DNA of 64,000 bases from Leucobacter sp. L43 (GTDB lineage: Bacteria > Actinomycetota > Actinomycetes > Actinomycetales > Microbacteriaceae). Shown one piece after another: positions 42,734 through 52,521 of this stretch; position 1 is the first letter of the stretch; the number at the start of each line of letters is the position of its first letter. The stretch is taken from positions 868,001 to 932,000 of the forward strand of contig NZ_JAENJG010000001.1 in the NCBI RefSeq assembly GCF_016597785.1, written 5' to 3'. The notes under the pieces are model-generated. The model was not told where the DNA came from. It saw nothing but the letters and a program-made list of their open reading frames with translations, and ran no database searches. The translations under genes were made by a program, and so were the position numbers.

Positions 42734-45700
42734 ATGAGCACCGCCGACGACATTCGCCCCCAGGAACTCGCGGATGAGGCGATCTCGCTCGTGCGACGCT
42801 GGCTGGCGGAGGCCGCGGAGATCCCGACCGACGCAGCGGCAGCGCGCCTCGCAGGCGTGCTCCGCGACCCGAACGGGCTCGACTTCACGGTCGGGTTCGT
42901 CGACGGCGTCGTGCGCCCGGAAGATCTCGCCGTCGCCGCGAAGAAACTGCGCGAGCTCGTGCCCATGACCCCCTCCTTCCTGCCCGCGCCGATGCGAGGA
43001 GCGATCGGCGCCGGCGGCGCTCTCGCCGTCCCGCTCCCTGGCGTCGTGGTGCCGATCGCGCGGCGCGTGCTGCGACAACTCGTGAGCCACCTGATCATCG
43101 ATGCCAGCGACGCGAAGCTGGGGCCCGCGATCAGCAAGATCACCCGCGACGGCGTGCGACTGAACATGAATCTGCTCGGCGAGGCCATTCTCGGCCAGGG
43201 CGAGGCCGAACGTCGCCTGGCCGGCACGCATCGACTGCTCGCCCGCGACGACATCGACTACGTCTCGATCAAGGTCTCCGCGACCGTCTCGCCGCACAAC
43301 CACTGGGCGTTCGACGAAGCGGTCGATCACATCGAGCAGCAGCTGCTCCCGCTCTTCGAACGCGCGGTTCAGGCTTCCCCGCAGAAGTTCATCAATCTCG
43401 ACATGGAGGAGTACAAGGACCTCGATCTCACCCTCGCGGTCTTCACCCGCTTGCTCGACCGGCCCGAATTCGCGCACCTGGAGGCCGGCATCGTGCTGCA
43501 GGCGTACCTGCCCGATGCGCTGGGCGCGATGATGCGGCTGCAGCACTGGTCCGCCCAGCGCGTAGCGCGCGGCGGTGCTCCGATCAAGGTGCGCGTGGTC
43601 AAGGGTGCGAACCTCCCGATGGAACTCGTCGACGCCGCGATCCACGGCTGGCCGTCGGCGACCTGGCCGACGAAGCAGGCCTCGGATACGGGATACAAGG
43701 CGGTGCTCGACTACGCGCTCCACCCGGACCGCGTGCGCAACGTGCGCATCGGCTTCGCCGGCCACAACCTCTTCGACGTCGCACTCGCCTGGCTTCTCGC
43801 GCAACGTCGTGGCGCGACGGAGGGCATCGAGTTCGAGATGCTGCTGGGCATGGCCACGGGACAAGCCGAAGCCGTGCGACGCGAAGTGGGGCATCTGCTG
43901 CTCTACGTGCCGGTCGTGCACCCCGAGGAGTTCGACGTTGCCATCGCCTATCTCATCCGTCGTCTCGAGGAGGGAGCGAGCACCGAGAACTTCATGTCCG
44001 CCGTCTTCGAGCTGCACGACCGTGCGGAGCTGTTCGAGCGCGAACGAGAGCGCTTCTCGGCCTCACTCGCAGATCTCGAGGCGATCACCGCGGACGGAGA
44101 TCCGGAGCATTACCGGGTGCCGTCGCCGAATCGCACTCAGGATCGCGGCGCCGAGTCGGACGCACCCGTGCCTGAGCGTCTCGCCGATCCAGCGACCACC
44201 GCACGCATCGAGCAGCGAGTGGCTGCGGGCGCCGAGGGATTCCGCAATACACCAGACACCGACCCAGATCTCCCCGGCAACCGCGCGTGGGGTCGGTCGA
44301 TCGCCGAACGCATGATCGACTCCGACCTGGGCTCGGCGACGGTCGCGGCTGCGCGCATCACCGACGCCGGTGCGCTCGACGCCGCGGTCGAACGCGGGCG
44401 CGCGGCGTCATCCGGGTGGCAAGCGCTCGGCGCCGACGAGCGGGCGCGGATCCTGCACCGCGCCGGCGAGGCGCTCGAGGCGCGACGCGGCGAACTGCTC
44501 GAAGTCATGGGCGCCGAGTGCGGCAAGACGCTCGACCAGGGCGATCCCGAGGTGTCGGAGGCCATCGACTTCGCGCACTACTACGCGGCGCTCGGTCAAG
44601 ACCTCGAACACGTCGACGGCGCCCGATTCGTGCCGCAACGACTCGTCGCGGTGATTCCGCCGTGGAATTTTCCGGTGGCCATTCCCGCAGGAGGAGTGCT
44701 CGCCGCGCTCGCGTCGGGTGCGAGCGTCATCATCAAGCCTGCGGCGCAGTCCGCGCGCTCGGGCGCGGTGATGGTCGAAGCGCTCTGGGAGGCCGGAGTA
44801 CCGCGCGATGTGCTGCAACTCCTGCAGTTCGGCGACCGCGAACTCGCATCCAGCTTCGTCTCCGACCCGCGCGTCGATCGGCTGATCCTGACCGGCGCGT
44901 ACGAGACCGCCGAAACCTTCCGCGCCCTCCGCGAGGACCTCCCGATCCTGGCCGAGACGAGCGGCAAGAACGCCATCATCGTCACGCCGAACGCGGACCT
45001 CGATCTCGCCGCCCGCGACGTCGCCCAGTCGGCGTTCGGGCACGCCGGCCAGAAATGCTCGGCCGCCTCACTCGTCGTACTGGTCGGCTCCGTCGCGCGA
45101 TCCCAGCGATTCCGCGGGCAGCTGCTCGATGCGGTGCGATCGCTGAAGGTCGGCACCCCCGATGCGCTCACCAGCCAGATGGGGCCGCTGATCGGCGCGC
45201 CGACGGGCAAACTGCTGCGCGGACTCACGGAACTCGAACCCGGCCAGCGCTGGGCCATCGAACCGAAGCCGATCCTCTCGGATCACCCGCTCGCCGTGGA
45301 TCGACACGGCGACGCCAAGCTCTGGTCGCCCGGAGTGCGCGACGGGGTGCAGCGCGGCAGCGAATACCACCTCACCGAGTACTTCGGCCCGATCCTCGGC
45401 ATCATGACCGCTGAGACGCTGGAGGAAGCGATCGACATCGTCAACGACATCGAGTACGGGCTGACGAGTGGACTCCACTCGCTCGACCGCGACGAGCTCG
45501 AACACTGGCTCGCCCGCATCGAGGCGGGCAACCTGTATGTCAATCGCGGCATCACCGGGGCCATCGTGCGGCGGCAGCCCTTCGGGGGCTGGAAGAAGTC
45601 GGCGATCGGTGCTGGCACGAAGGCCGGCGGCCCGAGCTACCTCTACGGCCTCGGCGACTGGGTCGATGCTGTGAGCACGGCACCGCTTCGCGCTCCGCTC

Positions 45701-46252
45701 CCGGCCGCGGCTCGCCTGGTCACCGCTGCCGAGCAGGCGGGAATCTGCGGCGCTGACCTCGCCTGGCTGCGAGCCGCACTCGGTTCGGACGCCGTGGCGT
45801 GGGAGCAGGAATTCGGCGCTCGCCGCGACGCGTCCGGCATCGGCGTCGAGCGCAATGTGCTGAGATATCTGCCGACCTCCGTCGTGATCCGCGCGGCCGC
45901 CGATGCGCAGCCCGCGCGGGTGCTGCGCGCGGTCGCCGCGGGAATCGGAGCCGGGGCGAAGCCGCAGCTCAGCACACCGGTCGCCCTCCCCGCCCCGATC
46001 GTCGCTGCGCTCGAAGCAGTGGGAGTGCGCATCGCCTTCGAGGACACCGCCGCGTGGAAGGCCCGCGTGGCCGCGCTCGCGGCGCGCCGGGGCCCGCATT
46101 CCGGCGCGCGGGTGCGCATCGTCGCCGAGGAGTCGCGAGCGGACGTCGTCCGCGAGGTCGCAGCCGCGGCTCAGGGCAAGCCCGACATCGCGGTCTACGG
46201 GGGGCCCGTCGTGGGCGCCGGGCGAGTCGAGATGCTGCCGCACCTGCGCTAA
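42734..46252 (+). CDS. putA: Bifunctional proline dehydrogenase/glutamate-semialdehyde dehydrogenase
   Basis: This 1172-residue enzyme converts proline to glutamate in two steps. The FAD-dependent proline dehydrogenase barrel spans about 80-430 (YVSIKVSAT, VRVVKGANLPMELVDA, FAGHNLFDVALA). The NAD-dependent aldehyde dehydrogenase spans about 520-1000, with VIPPWNFPVAIPAGG, Glu741 in LAETSGKN and nucleophile Cys775 in GHAGQKCSAAS. A C-terminal region follows. No N-terminal ribbon-helix-helix is seen, so it is not self-regulating like the E. coli protein; the divergent LysR gene likely regulates it. The ATG at 42734 has GAGAGG 7 bases upstream. Confidence 0.95.
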   Translation: MSTADDIRPQELADEAISLVRRWLAEAAEIPTDAAAARLAGVLRDPNGLDFTVGFVDGVVRPEDLAVAAKKLRELVPMTPSFLPAPMRGAIGAGGALAVPLPGVVVPIARRVLRQLVSHLIIDASDAKLGPAISKITRDGVRLNMNLLGEAILGQGEAERRLAGTHRLLARDDIDYVSIKVSATVSPHNHWAFDEAVDHIEQQLLPLFERAVQASPQKFINLDMEEYKDLDLTLAVFTRLLDRPEFAHLEAGIVLQAYLPDALGAMMRLQHWSAQRVARGGAPIKVRVVKGANLPMELVDAAIHGWPSATWPTKQASDTGYKAVLDYALHPDRVRNVRIGFAGHNLFDVALAWLLAQRRGATEGIEFEMLLGMATGQAEAVRREVGHLLLYVPVVHPEEFDVAIAYLIRRLEEGASTENFMSAVFELHDRAELFERERERFSASLADLEAITADGDPEHYRVPSPNRTQDRGAESDAPVPERLADPATTARIEQRVAAGAEGFRNTPDTDPDLPGNRAWGRSIAERMIDSDLGSATVAAARITDAGALDAAVERGRAASSGWQALGADERARILHRAGEALEARRGELLEVMGAECGKTLDQGDPEVSEAIDFAHYYAALGQDLEHVDGARFVPQRLVAVIPPWNFPVAIPAGGVLAALASGASVIIKPAAQSARSGAVMVEALWEAGVPRDVLQLLQFGDRELASSFVSDPRVDRLILTGAYETAETFRALREDLPILAETSGKNAIIVTPNADLDLAARDVAQSAFGHAGQKCSAASLVVLVGSVARSQRFRGQLLDAVRSLKVGTPDALTSQMGPLIGAPTGKLLRGLTELEPGQRWAIEPKPILSDHPLAVDRHGDAKLWSPGVRDGVQRGSEYHLTEYFGPILGIMTAETLEEAIDIVNDIEYGLTSGLHSLDRDELEHWLARIEAGNLYVNRGITGAIVRRQPFGGWKKSAIGAGTKAGGPSYLYGLGDWVDAVSTAPLRAPLPAAARLVTAAEQAGICGADLAWLRAALGSDAVAWEQEFGARRDASGIGVERNVLRYLPTSVVIRAAADAQPARVLRAVAAGIGAGAKPQLSTPVALPAPIVAALEAVGVRIAFEDTAAWKARVAALAARRGPHSGARVRIVAEESRADVVREVAAAAQGKPDIAVYGGPVVGAGRVEMLPHLR

Positions 46253-46317
46253 CAGGCCGTGTCGATTACCGCGCACCGTTTCGGTACGCCCAGCCGGTTG
46301 AGCGAGGGGGTCATCTG

Positions 46318-47337
46318 ATGCCGAACGGAATCGCGACGACCGACTATCACACGGCCGGAGAACCGTTTCGCATCGTTCACGCCGATGCACCGGTGCCGGA
46401 CGGAGTGACGGTCGCCGACCGTCGCATCGCCGCGATGGCAGACGATGCGGGGGCCGACAGCGTGCGCGGGCTCCTCTGCCGGGAGCCCCGCGGCCATGCC
46501 GACATGTACGGAGGATTCGTCGTCCCGCCAGACCCGGCCGATCAGGATGCAGCGCACTTCGGTGTTCTCTTCTGGCATCAGGACGGCTTCTCGACCGCGT
46601 GCGGTCATGGATCCATCGCGCTGGGGGTCTGGGCGACCGATACCGGACTCGTGGAGAGCGATCCGGATGGTGTGACCGACGTGCGGATCGACGTTCCGTC
46701 GGGGCGTGTCGTGACCTCGGTCGAGCGTTCGGAGGGGCGTCTCGTCCGTGCGACATTCCGCAACGTCGTGTCGCACGTCATCGCACGCGACGTCGAGATC
46801 TCGACCTCGCGAGGGCGCGTTCGAGTCGACCTCAGCTTCAGCGGGGCGATCTACGCGTCCGTGCGTGCGCACGACGTCGGCCTGTCGGTCTCACCCGAGC
46901 ACTACTCCTCCCTGATCGATTTCGGTCGAGAGGTCAAATGGGTGCTGAACGATGCCCCGGAGGCCCAGCACGCAGCCGATCATCGGCTGTCGGGCGTCTA
47001 CGGAACGATCCTGTGGGACGATCTCGGCGACGGCGATGCCGGGCCGCGACAGCGAAACGTCACGGTGTTCGCCGACGGCGAGGTGGATCGTTCGCCGTGC
47101 GGTTCCGGGACGGGCGCGCGAGTCGCCTTACTCGCGGCGTCAGGCGAACTCGCCGCGGACGAAGTACTCGAGCACCGCTCCATCATCGACACCGCGTTCG
47201 AGGCGCGATGGGAACCGGCGATGGATCACCCCGAGGCCGTCATCCCGCTCGTATCGGGCACGGCGCACCGCACCGGTGAGCACCGTTTCTTCCTCGACTT
47301 CGACGACGACCTCGGCCGAGGCTTCGTGCTGCGCTGA
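46318..47337 (+). CDS. Proline racemase/4-hydroxyproline epimerase family protein, copy 1
   Basis: This 339-residue enzyme has both catalytic cysteines: Cys95 in STACGHGSIALG and Cys261 in DRSPCGSGTGARV. Cys/Cys pairs are found in proline racemases and hydroxyproline 2-epimerases, while the 3-hydroxyproline dehydratases carry Thr at the second site. The N-terminus TDYHTAGEPFRIV is typical. The ATG at 46318 lies 65 bp after putA on the same strand, so it probably supplies the L-isomer to PutA or handles hydroxyproline. It ends 6 bases from the convergent amidohydrolase. Substrate cannot be decided from sequence alone. Confidence 0.85.
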   Translation: MPNGIATTDYHTAGEPFRIVHADAPVPDGVTVADRRIAAMADDAGADSVRGLLCREPRGHADMYGGFVVPPDPADQDAAHFGVLFWHQDGFSTACGHGSIALGVWATDTGLVESDPDGVTDVRIDVPSGRVVTSVERSEGRLVRATFRNVVSHVIARDVEISTSRGRVRVDLSFSGAIYASVRAHDVGLSVSPEHYSSLIDFGREVKWVLNDAPEAQHAADHRLSGVYGTILWDDLGDGDAGPRQRNVTVFADGEVDRSPCGSGTGARVALLAASGELAADEVLEHRSIIDTAFEARWEPAMDHPEAVIPLVSGTAHRTGEHRFFLDFDDDLGRGFVLR

Positions 47338-47343
47338 TCGCAG

Positions 47344-48534
47344 CTACGCGACTCTGCGACCCGCCTGCACCACCGCCGCCCGGGCGTCCGCCTCCCACAA
47401 TGCCGCCGGTTCATGCAACGGATCGGCGGCGAGAAGGACCGCGTCGCCGTACGCTCCCGCCCGGAGGTGCCCGAGTGCCGGGTCCCCGATCAGCTCTGCG
47501 TTCACCTGAGTCATCGACCGAAGTGCGGCGGCAGCACCGCTTGCCGATACTTGGAGCCGCACGCCCTGCAGCTGGTCGTCCTCGAGGTCACCCATCAGAT
47601 CGCTCCCGAACCCGACTCGAACTCCTGCGGCGAGCGCAAGTCGCACGGCTTCCTGCCCCTTCGAGAGTACCTCGGAGTTCTTTTCGAGCGAGGTCGCGTT
47701 GAGGCCGATCTCTGCACCGCGGCGGTCCATAGCATCATAGGCGGCGAGCGTCGGCACGAGGAACGCGCCGCACGTGGCCATGAGCTCCGCAGTCTGAAGG
47801 TCGATGAGATTTCCATGCTCGATCGATCGCACGCCGTTCTCGATCGAGTGCCGCACCGCCTCTGGAGAGTAAGCGTGAGCCGCGACATAGCTCCCGCGGC
47901 GGGTTGCCTCTTCGACGACCGCGCGGATCTCCTCCGCGGAGTACTGCGGCACGCGGATCGGATCCGACAGCGAGAACACGCCGCCCGAAGTCATGATCTT
48001 GATCGCGTGCGCACCCGTTCGGAGGCGCTCGCGGACTGCAACCCGGAGTGCGTCGACCCCGTCGACCACCTCGCACATGTGCCCGTGGGAAAAACAGACG
48101 TCGATGTGCGCAGCTCGGGGGTCGCCGTGGCCACCTGTCTGACTGAGCGCGGCACCCGTGAAGTGATACCGGGGAGACGGGATGAGCCCGCGATCGATCG
48201 CTCTGGCGAGTCCGATGTCGCCCCCGGCGACGTCGCGGACGGTTGTGAACCCGCGTCGCAGAGCGCTCTCCAGCCGACGGGCGCCGTTGATCGCTGCGAA
48301 ACTCAACGGTCCCCGCTCGTTCTCAAATCCGTCCATGCTCGTGGCGTACGCGTGGAAGTGCGCATCGATGAGCCCCGGCACAGCCCAGGTGCCCGAGCCG
48401 TCGAGCGTTTCGCGCGGCCCACCGGCTGCGCGTTCTTCGCTCACGAACCCGTCGACGATATCGATGTCCCGTTCATCGAAGCCGCGACCATTCCACACGC
48501 GTGCACCGATGATTGTCAGATTTCCCTGGCGCAT
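47344..48534 (-). CDS. Metal-dependent amidohydrolase (imidazolonepropionase/prolidase-like group)
   Basis: This 396-residue barrel hydrolase has metal ligands in DAHFHAY (HxH), a candidate carbamylated Lys in HAIKIMTSGGV, His in YVAAHAYS and SIEHGNLID, and the catalytic Asp in GFGSDLMGD. The C-terminal part returns to the small beta-domain. The group includes Xaa-Pro dipeptidases and cyclic-amide hydrolases. The ATG at 48534 has AAGGGG 5 bases upstream; a GTG at 48549 is possible. It is last in the leftward hydantoinase operon, behind a very strong hairpin, so its expression may be partly separated. The precise substrate is unknown. Confidence 0.82.
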   Translation of the reverse strand: MRQGNLTIIGARVWNGRGFDERDIDIVDGFVSEERAAGGPRETLDGSGTWAVPGLIDAHFHAYATSMDGFENERGPLSFAAINGARRLESALRRGFTTVRDVAGGDIGLARAIDRGLIPSPRYHFTGAALSQTGGHGDPRAAHIDVCFSHGHMCEVVDGVDALRVAVRERLRTGAHAIKIMTSGGVFSLSDPIRVPQYSAEEIRAVVEEATRRGSYVAAHAYSPEAVRHSIENGVRSIEHGNLIDLQTAELMATCGAFLVPTLAAYDAMDRRGAEIGLNATSLEKNSEVLSKGQEAVRLALAAGVRVGFGSDLMGDLEDDQLQGVRLQVSASGAAAALRSMTQVNAELIGDPALGHLRAGAYGDAVLLAADPLHEPAALWEADARAAVVQAGRRVA

Positions 48535-48582
48535 GCGCGCCCCTTCCACTCGCTTGTTCGACTGCCTGGTGCTCGCTATCGG

Positions 48583-48625
48583 AGCAGTATCCGGGCCGCC
48601 GAGGCTCGGCGGCCCGGATACTGCT
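48583..48625 (-). terminator. Hairpin with 20-bp perfect arms at the hyuB stop codon
   Basis: AGCAGTATCCGGGCCGCCGA (48583-48602) is exactly complementary to 48606-48625 around a GGC loop. On the minus strand the 5' arm begins inside the hyuB TAG stop. There is no U-run. It can act as a terminator, attenuator or mRNA 3'-end stabiliser between hyuB and the amidohydrolase. Confidence 0.75.
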
Positions 48626-50339
48626 ACGCGGAAACGGCCGCCCGGAGCGACGCCGTTTCAACGGCGTCGACCCTGAACTGCTCGGTGACCGCTACCCCGT
48701 AATCGCGCGTTGCGGATTCGTGGGACACGAATCCATTGCGTACGTCGTGAGCGACGGCCTCCGGGTCGCGTTCGAATGGGTTGCCGTACCCTCCTCCCCC
48801 GCCGGTCTCGTTGACGAGCACGTCATCGGCATCGAGGTGGTTGTAACTGCCGCCCTGCACGACTTCGCGATCGGTGCCCGGGTTCAGCACGACCTGGTTC
48901 GGTTTGCCGGTGGCTCCCCCATCGATCGACCAGGGCTCGGTCTTGGTCTTGTACACCAGGCAGATACCGGTGGCGGGCGCCGTAAACCGATACGAGCGAC
49001 TCACGCCCACACCTCCGCGGAAGCGGCCGGCACCCCCGGTATCGGCGCGGTAGCCGTAGTGCTCGATGATCATCGAGGACTTCGCCTCGAGCACTTCCAC
49101 AGGGTTGTTTCGGCAACCCGGCTCCGACAGGTGCATGATGCCGTCCTCCCCGTCGTGCGTCGCCGTTCCGCCGAAACCGACCGCCTCGTTCGTCGCCTCC
49201 TGCCATGGTTCGCCGGTTCGCGGATTCACACCGAGCCCCATCATCGAGCAGACGTCGCCGCCCGAGCACGCCGGCACCAGTTCCGGCATGCCCTGCGCGA
49301 GCGCCTTGAGAATCACTTCGCCGGCGAGCAGGCCCGTCCACAGGGTGAACGTCGGCATCGGCGGCACCGCGTGCATCACCGAGCCGGGCACCGTCACGAC
49401 GCGCAACGGGGCGAAGTTGCCCGCGACGACGGGAGACTCGGGCGTAGTGAGCGACTTGAAGATCAAGCTCGACAGCGCCTCCGTCTGTCCTGGTGGGAGG
49501 TTGATCGGGCCCCGCACGTTCTCAGCGCTCCCCGTCCAATCGACGACCATCTCATCGTCCGTCACGGTAACGGTGCACTGCAGCTTGACGAGTTCGTCTT
49601 TCGTGATCCCGTCGTCGTCGACGTAGTCGACCGCGCTCCACGTTCCCTTCGGCAGCTTCGCGAGGGCGAGGCGCGCCAGACGCTCCCCGTGCGCGTTGAT
49701 GGTCTCCATGGCCTGAGTCAGCACCGCCACCCCGTACTTGCTCGCGAGCTCTTGCGTGCGCCGCACTCCAGTGACCACTGCGGAGACCTGCGCCTGGATA
49801 TCGCCGATCGTGTGCTTGGGCATCCGGCTGTTGAACCGAATCACGTTGAACACGTCGTCATTGCGCACCCCTCGGCGGTACAACTTCGAGGACGGGAGCA
49901 CCAGGCCCTCCTGCGAGCGGTCCGTGGAGTCGAGCACGTACCCCGGATCCTTCTGGTTGAGATCGGTCACATGGACCCGGCACGAGGCGTACCCGATGAG
50001 CTTCCCCTCAGCGTGTATCGGCGCGAAGACGAGCGGATCGAGCGTGTGCGCGCTCGACCAGTACGGGTAGTTGATGATGAAGACGTCGCCCGGCTCCATC
50101 GCATCTTCCCCGAGGAACTCGATCGAATGCTTGATGCCCGCGTCGTTGCCGCGCGTGAACACAGCGATTCCCGGCGCATCGGCAACGACGTCGCCGCGCA
50201 CGTCGTGCAGCCCGATGCCGTAGTCGTGAATCTCGTACACAACGGTGTTGTACGCCGTGCGGCAGAGATTGCGGGCGATCTCCTCCGCAGCCGCGAGCAG
50301 TCCGTGCCTGATGATCTCGGTCGTGATCGCATCGGCCAT
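48624..50339 (-). CDS. Hydantoinase/oxoprolinase subunit B
   Basis: This 571-residue HyuB-family subunit matches the group through EEIARNLCRTAYNTVVYEIHD, GDVFIINYPYWSSAHT, and the Gly-rich C-terminus GGAGRFRGGVGVSRSYRF and ETGGGGGYGNP. HyuA and HyuB together perform ATP-dependent ring opening of hydantoins, 5-oxoproline or related ketones/amides. The ATG at 50339 starts one base after the hyuA stop, so the two subunits should be made in equal amounts. The stop codon is part of a 20-bp-arm hairpin. The ring substrate cannot be read from the sequence. Confidence 0.9.
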   Translation of the reverse strand: MADAITTEIIRHGLLAAAEEIARNLCRTAYNTVVYEIHDYGIGLHDVRGDVVADAPGIAVFTRGNDAGIKHSIEFLGEDAMEPGDVFIINYPYWSSAHTLDPLVFAPIHAEGKLIGYASCRVHVTDLNQKDPGYVLDSTDRSQEGLVLPSSKLYRRGVRNDDVFNVIRFNSRMPKHTIGDIQAQVSAVVTGVRRTQELASKYGVAVLTQAMETINAHGERLARLALAKLPKGTWSAVDYVDDDGITKDELVKLQCTVTVTDDEMVVDWTGSAENVRGPINLPPGQTEALSSLIFKSLTTPESPVVAGNFAPLRVVTVPGSVMHAVPPMPTFTLWTGLLAGEVILKALAQGMPELVPACSGGDVCSMMGLGVNPRTGEPWQEATNEAVGFGGTATHDGEDGIMHLSEPGCRNNPVEVLEAKSSMIIEHYGYRADTGGAGRFRGGVGVSRSYRFTAPATGICLVYKTKTEPWSIDGGATGKPNQVVLNPGTDREVVQGGSYNHLDADDVLVNETGGGGGYGNPFERDPEAVAHDVRNGFVSHESATRDYGVAVTEQFRVDAVETASLRAAVSA

Positions 50340-50340
50340 G

Positions 50341-52386
50341 TCAGACCTCCTTCAGTTCGTTCTGGATCGAGATGACGAGTTCGCCGTACGCGCCGACCTC
50401 GAGTCGGTCTCCGGCATGGAGCACGGTCGTCGCGGTGTGCTCGGTGATGACCGCCGGGCCGTCGATGACGTCGCCCGCGAAGAGCTCCTCGCGAGCCACG
50501 AGCGCGTAGTCGCGGGTGCGGTCCCCCTCGAGCACGACCTCACGTACCCGCGTTCGCGGCCCGTCGCCGCTGCGCCGATCAATCTTCGGGATCTCAGGCT
50601 TGTCGACGACGCCGACGGCACCGAGACGCAGGGTCGTGGTCTCCACCGGGTCGTCCATCGTGTGCCCGTACTGCCGCAGATGCAGCCGATCGAACTCACC
50701 GCGAATCTCGACTCGAGGATCGGCGCTCTCGACGGGATAGTCGACGGTCACCGCGTGCTCCTGCCCGGAGTAGCGGACGGCGACGACGCGGTTGAAACGC
50801 ATGCGATCCTCGGCGAATCCTTCTGCGGCGAGGGTGGCGCGCGCCTCCGCCTCCATTCCGGCGAACAGCGCATCGGCTGCTTCGGCGTCGAGCTCGTCGA
50901 GCGCCTGAATGCTCGTCCTCGAATAGTCATGCTGCACGTCGGCCATGAGCATACCGAGGGCCGAGAACGCCCCCTGACCGGGAGGCACGATCACCTCCGG
51001 TATTCCGAGCTCACGCGCCACGTCGACCGCGACGAGACCGCCCCCGCCGCCGAACGACAGCAACGCGAAATCCTGCGGGTCGTGACCGAGTTCGATGGTG
51101 ATCGCTCGCACGGCGCCCATGATCTTCGTGTTCGAGATCTGCACCATGCCGCGCGCGAGCTGGGTCGGAGTCAGTTCGAGTTCCGCCGCGATCGGTGCCA
51201 GGGCCTCCAGCGCCCGCTCGCGATCGAGCGCGAGCTCGCCCCCGAGCGGGGTGTCGACGCCCAGGTAGCCGATCGCCAGGGCAGCATCGGTGAAGGTCGG
51301 TTCGGTACCTCCCCGACCGTACGCCGCAGGCCCCGGCATCGCACCGGCGCTCTTCGGCCCGACCTGCAGTGCGCCCGCCTCGTCGAGGTATCCGAGCGAC
51401 CCCCCGCCCGCGCCGATGGTATGGATGTACAGGGACGGCGTGTTGATCGGCAGCCCCTCGAACTCGGCACCGTGGTAGAGCACGGGAGCGCCGTTCTGCA
51501 CGAGCGAAGCATCGAGACTGGTCCCACCCATATCGATCGTGATGAGATTGGGCCGCCCGATGAGCTTCGAGAAGGCGGCCGCGCCGACGACGCCGCCGGC
51601 AGGACCCGAGAGAATGAGGTTGACCGGCTGCTCTCGCGCTGCCGACGCCGTCATAGCGCCTCCTCCGGAACGAGACATCAGGAACCGGCCGTCGAAACCC
51701 CGTTCATCGAGCTCTGATTCGAGAGCCCGGAGGTAACTGCGCATGATCGGCTTGATGTACGCATCGAGCACCGCGGTGCTCGTGCGCTCGTACTCGCGGT
51801 ACTCCCGAGAGAGATCGTGCGACAGGGTGACCTCGACATCGGGGGCCTCCTCGGCCAGAATCTCGCGCATGCGAAGCTCGTGGTCCGGGTTGGCGTACGC
51901 ATGCAGGAACGCGACGGCCACAGCTTCGTATCCGCGCGCACCGATTTCACGCGCAACTCGCCTGGCGTCCTCTTCGTCAAGCGGTATCGCGACGGACCCG
52001 TCGAACATGCTGCGCTCCACCACCTCGAACGTGTCGTACCGCTCCAGCAATGGAGCCGGCTTTCGGTAGGCGATGTCGTACATGACTCGCCGGTCGGTGC
52101 GCCCGAGCAGATAGACGTCCCGGAACCCAGCGGTGGCGACCGTGGCGATGCGGGCTCCCGTCCGGGTGAGCAGCGAGTTCAGTCCCAGCGTGCTGCCGTG
52201 GTTGAACGTCGACACCTCGCGGGTATCGGCGCCGGCCTTGTCGAATGCGGAGAGCACTCCGGAGGTGGGTTCGCTCGGAGTCGTGGGAACCTTCTCGAAC
52301 CTCAGCTCTCCGGTGCCGGGGTCGAGTTTCACGACATCGGTGAAGGTGCCGCCGACATCGACTGCGATGCGGATATGTGCTGTCAT
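50341..52386 (-). CDS. Hydantoinase/oxoprolinase subunit A
   Basis: This 681-residue HyuA-family ATPase subunit has an N-terminal nucleotide loop IAVDVGGTFTDVV (7-19). Central blocks are NLILSGPAGGVVGAAAFS and ITIDMGGTSLDASL, followed by GAGGGSLGYLDEAGALQVGP and FGGGGGLVAVDVARELG. It is the partner of the adjacent HyuB. Genes for a ribose-type ABC importer lie upstream, so a ring compound is probably imported and opened. The ATG at 52386 is preceded by GGAAGGA. Between it and the permease stop lies a 14-base G run. Confidence 0.9.
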   Translation of the reverse strand: MTAHIRIAVDVGGTFTDVVKLDPGTGELRFEKVPTTPSEPTSGVLSAFDKAGADTREVSTFNHGSTLGLNSLLTRTGARIATVATAGFRDVYLLGRTDRRVMYDIAYRKPAPLLERYDTFEVVERSMFDGSVAIPLDEEDARRVAREIGARGYEAVAVAFLHAYANPDHELRMREILAEEAPDVEVTLSHDLSREYREYERTSTAVLDAYIKPIMRSYLRALESELDERGFDGRFLMSRSGGGAMTASAAREQPVNLILSGPAGGVVGAAAFSKLIGRPNLITIDMGGTSLDASLVQNGAPVLYHGAEFEGLPINTPSLYIHTIGAGGGSLGYLDEAGALQVGPKSAGAMPGPAAYGRGGTEPTFTDAALAIGYLGVDTPLGGELALDRERALEALAPIAAELELTPTQLARGMVQISNTKIMGAVRAITIELGHDPQDFALLSFGGGGGLVAVDVARELGIPEVIVPPGQGAFSALGMLMADVQHDYSRTSIQALDELDAEAADALFAGMEAEARATLAAEGFAEDRMRFNRVVAVRYSGQEHAVTVDYPVESADPRVEIRGEFDRLHLRQYGHTMDDPVETTTLRLGAVGVVDKPEIPKIDRRSGDGPRTRVREVVLEGDRTRDYALVAREELFAGDVIDGPAVITEHTATTVLHAGDRLEVGAYGELVISIQNELKEV

Positions 52387-52497
52387 CTTGAGTCCTTCCA
52401 GGGTGGTGTGCGGGGTGACCCGGTGGCATTCGGGCGCAACGATGCGTCCTGATGCTGCGAGATCCGGAAATCAGGAGGCGCGCTGCACGCCGAATGC

Positions 52498-52511
52498 GGG
52501 GGGGGGGGGGG
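52498..52511. repeat. Homopolymer G14 tract between ABC permease and hyuA
   Basis: There are 14 consecutive G on the plus strand (C on the transcribed minus-strand mRNA), in the 135-bp spacer, 10 bases beyond the permease stop. It may be a slippage-prone tract or a sequencing/assembly artefact. Confidence 0.85.
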
Positions 52512-52521
52512 ATCGGTTCGG

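Noticed and set aside
52387-52521. Frameshift in a gene caused by the G14 run
   Set aside because: The run lies between two complete genes: the permease ends before it and hyuA has a full N-terminus after it.
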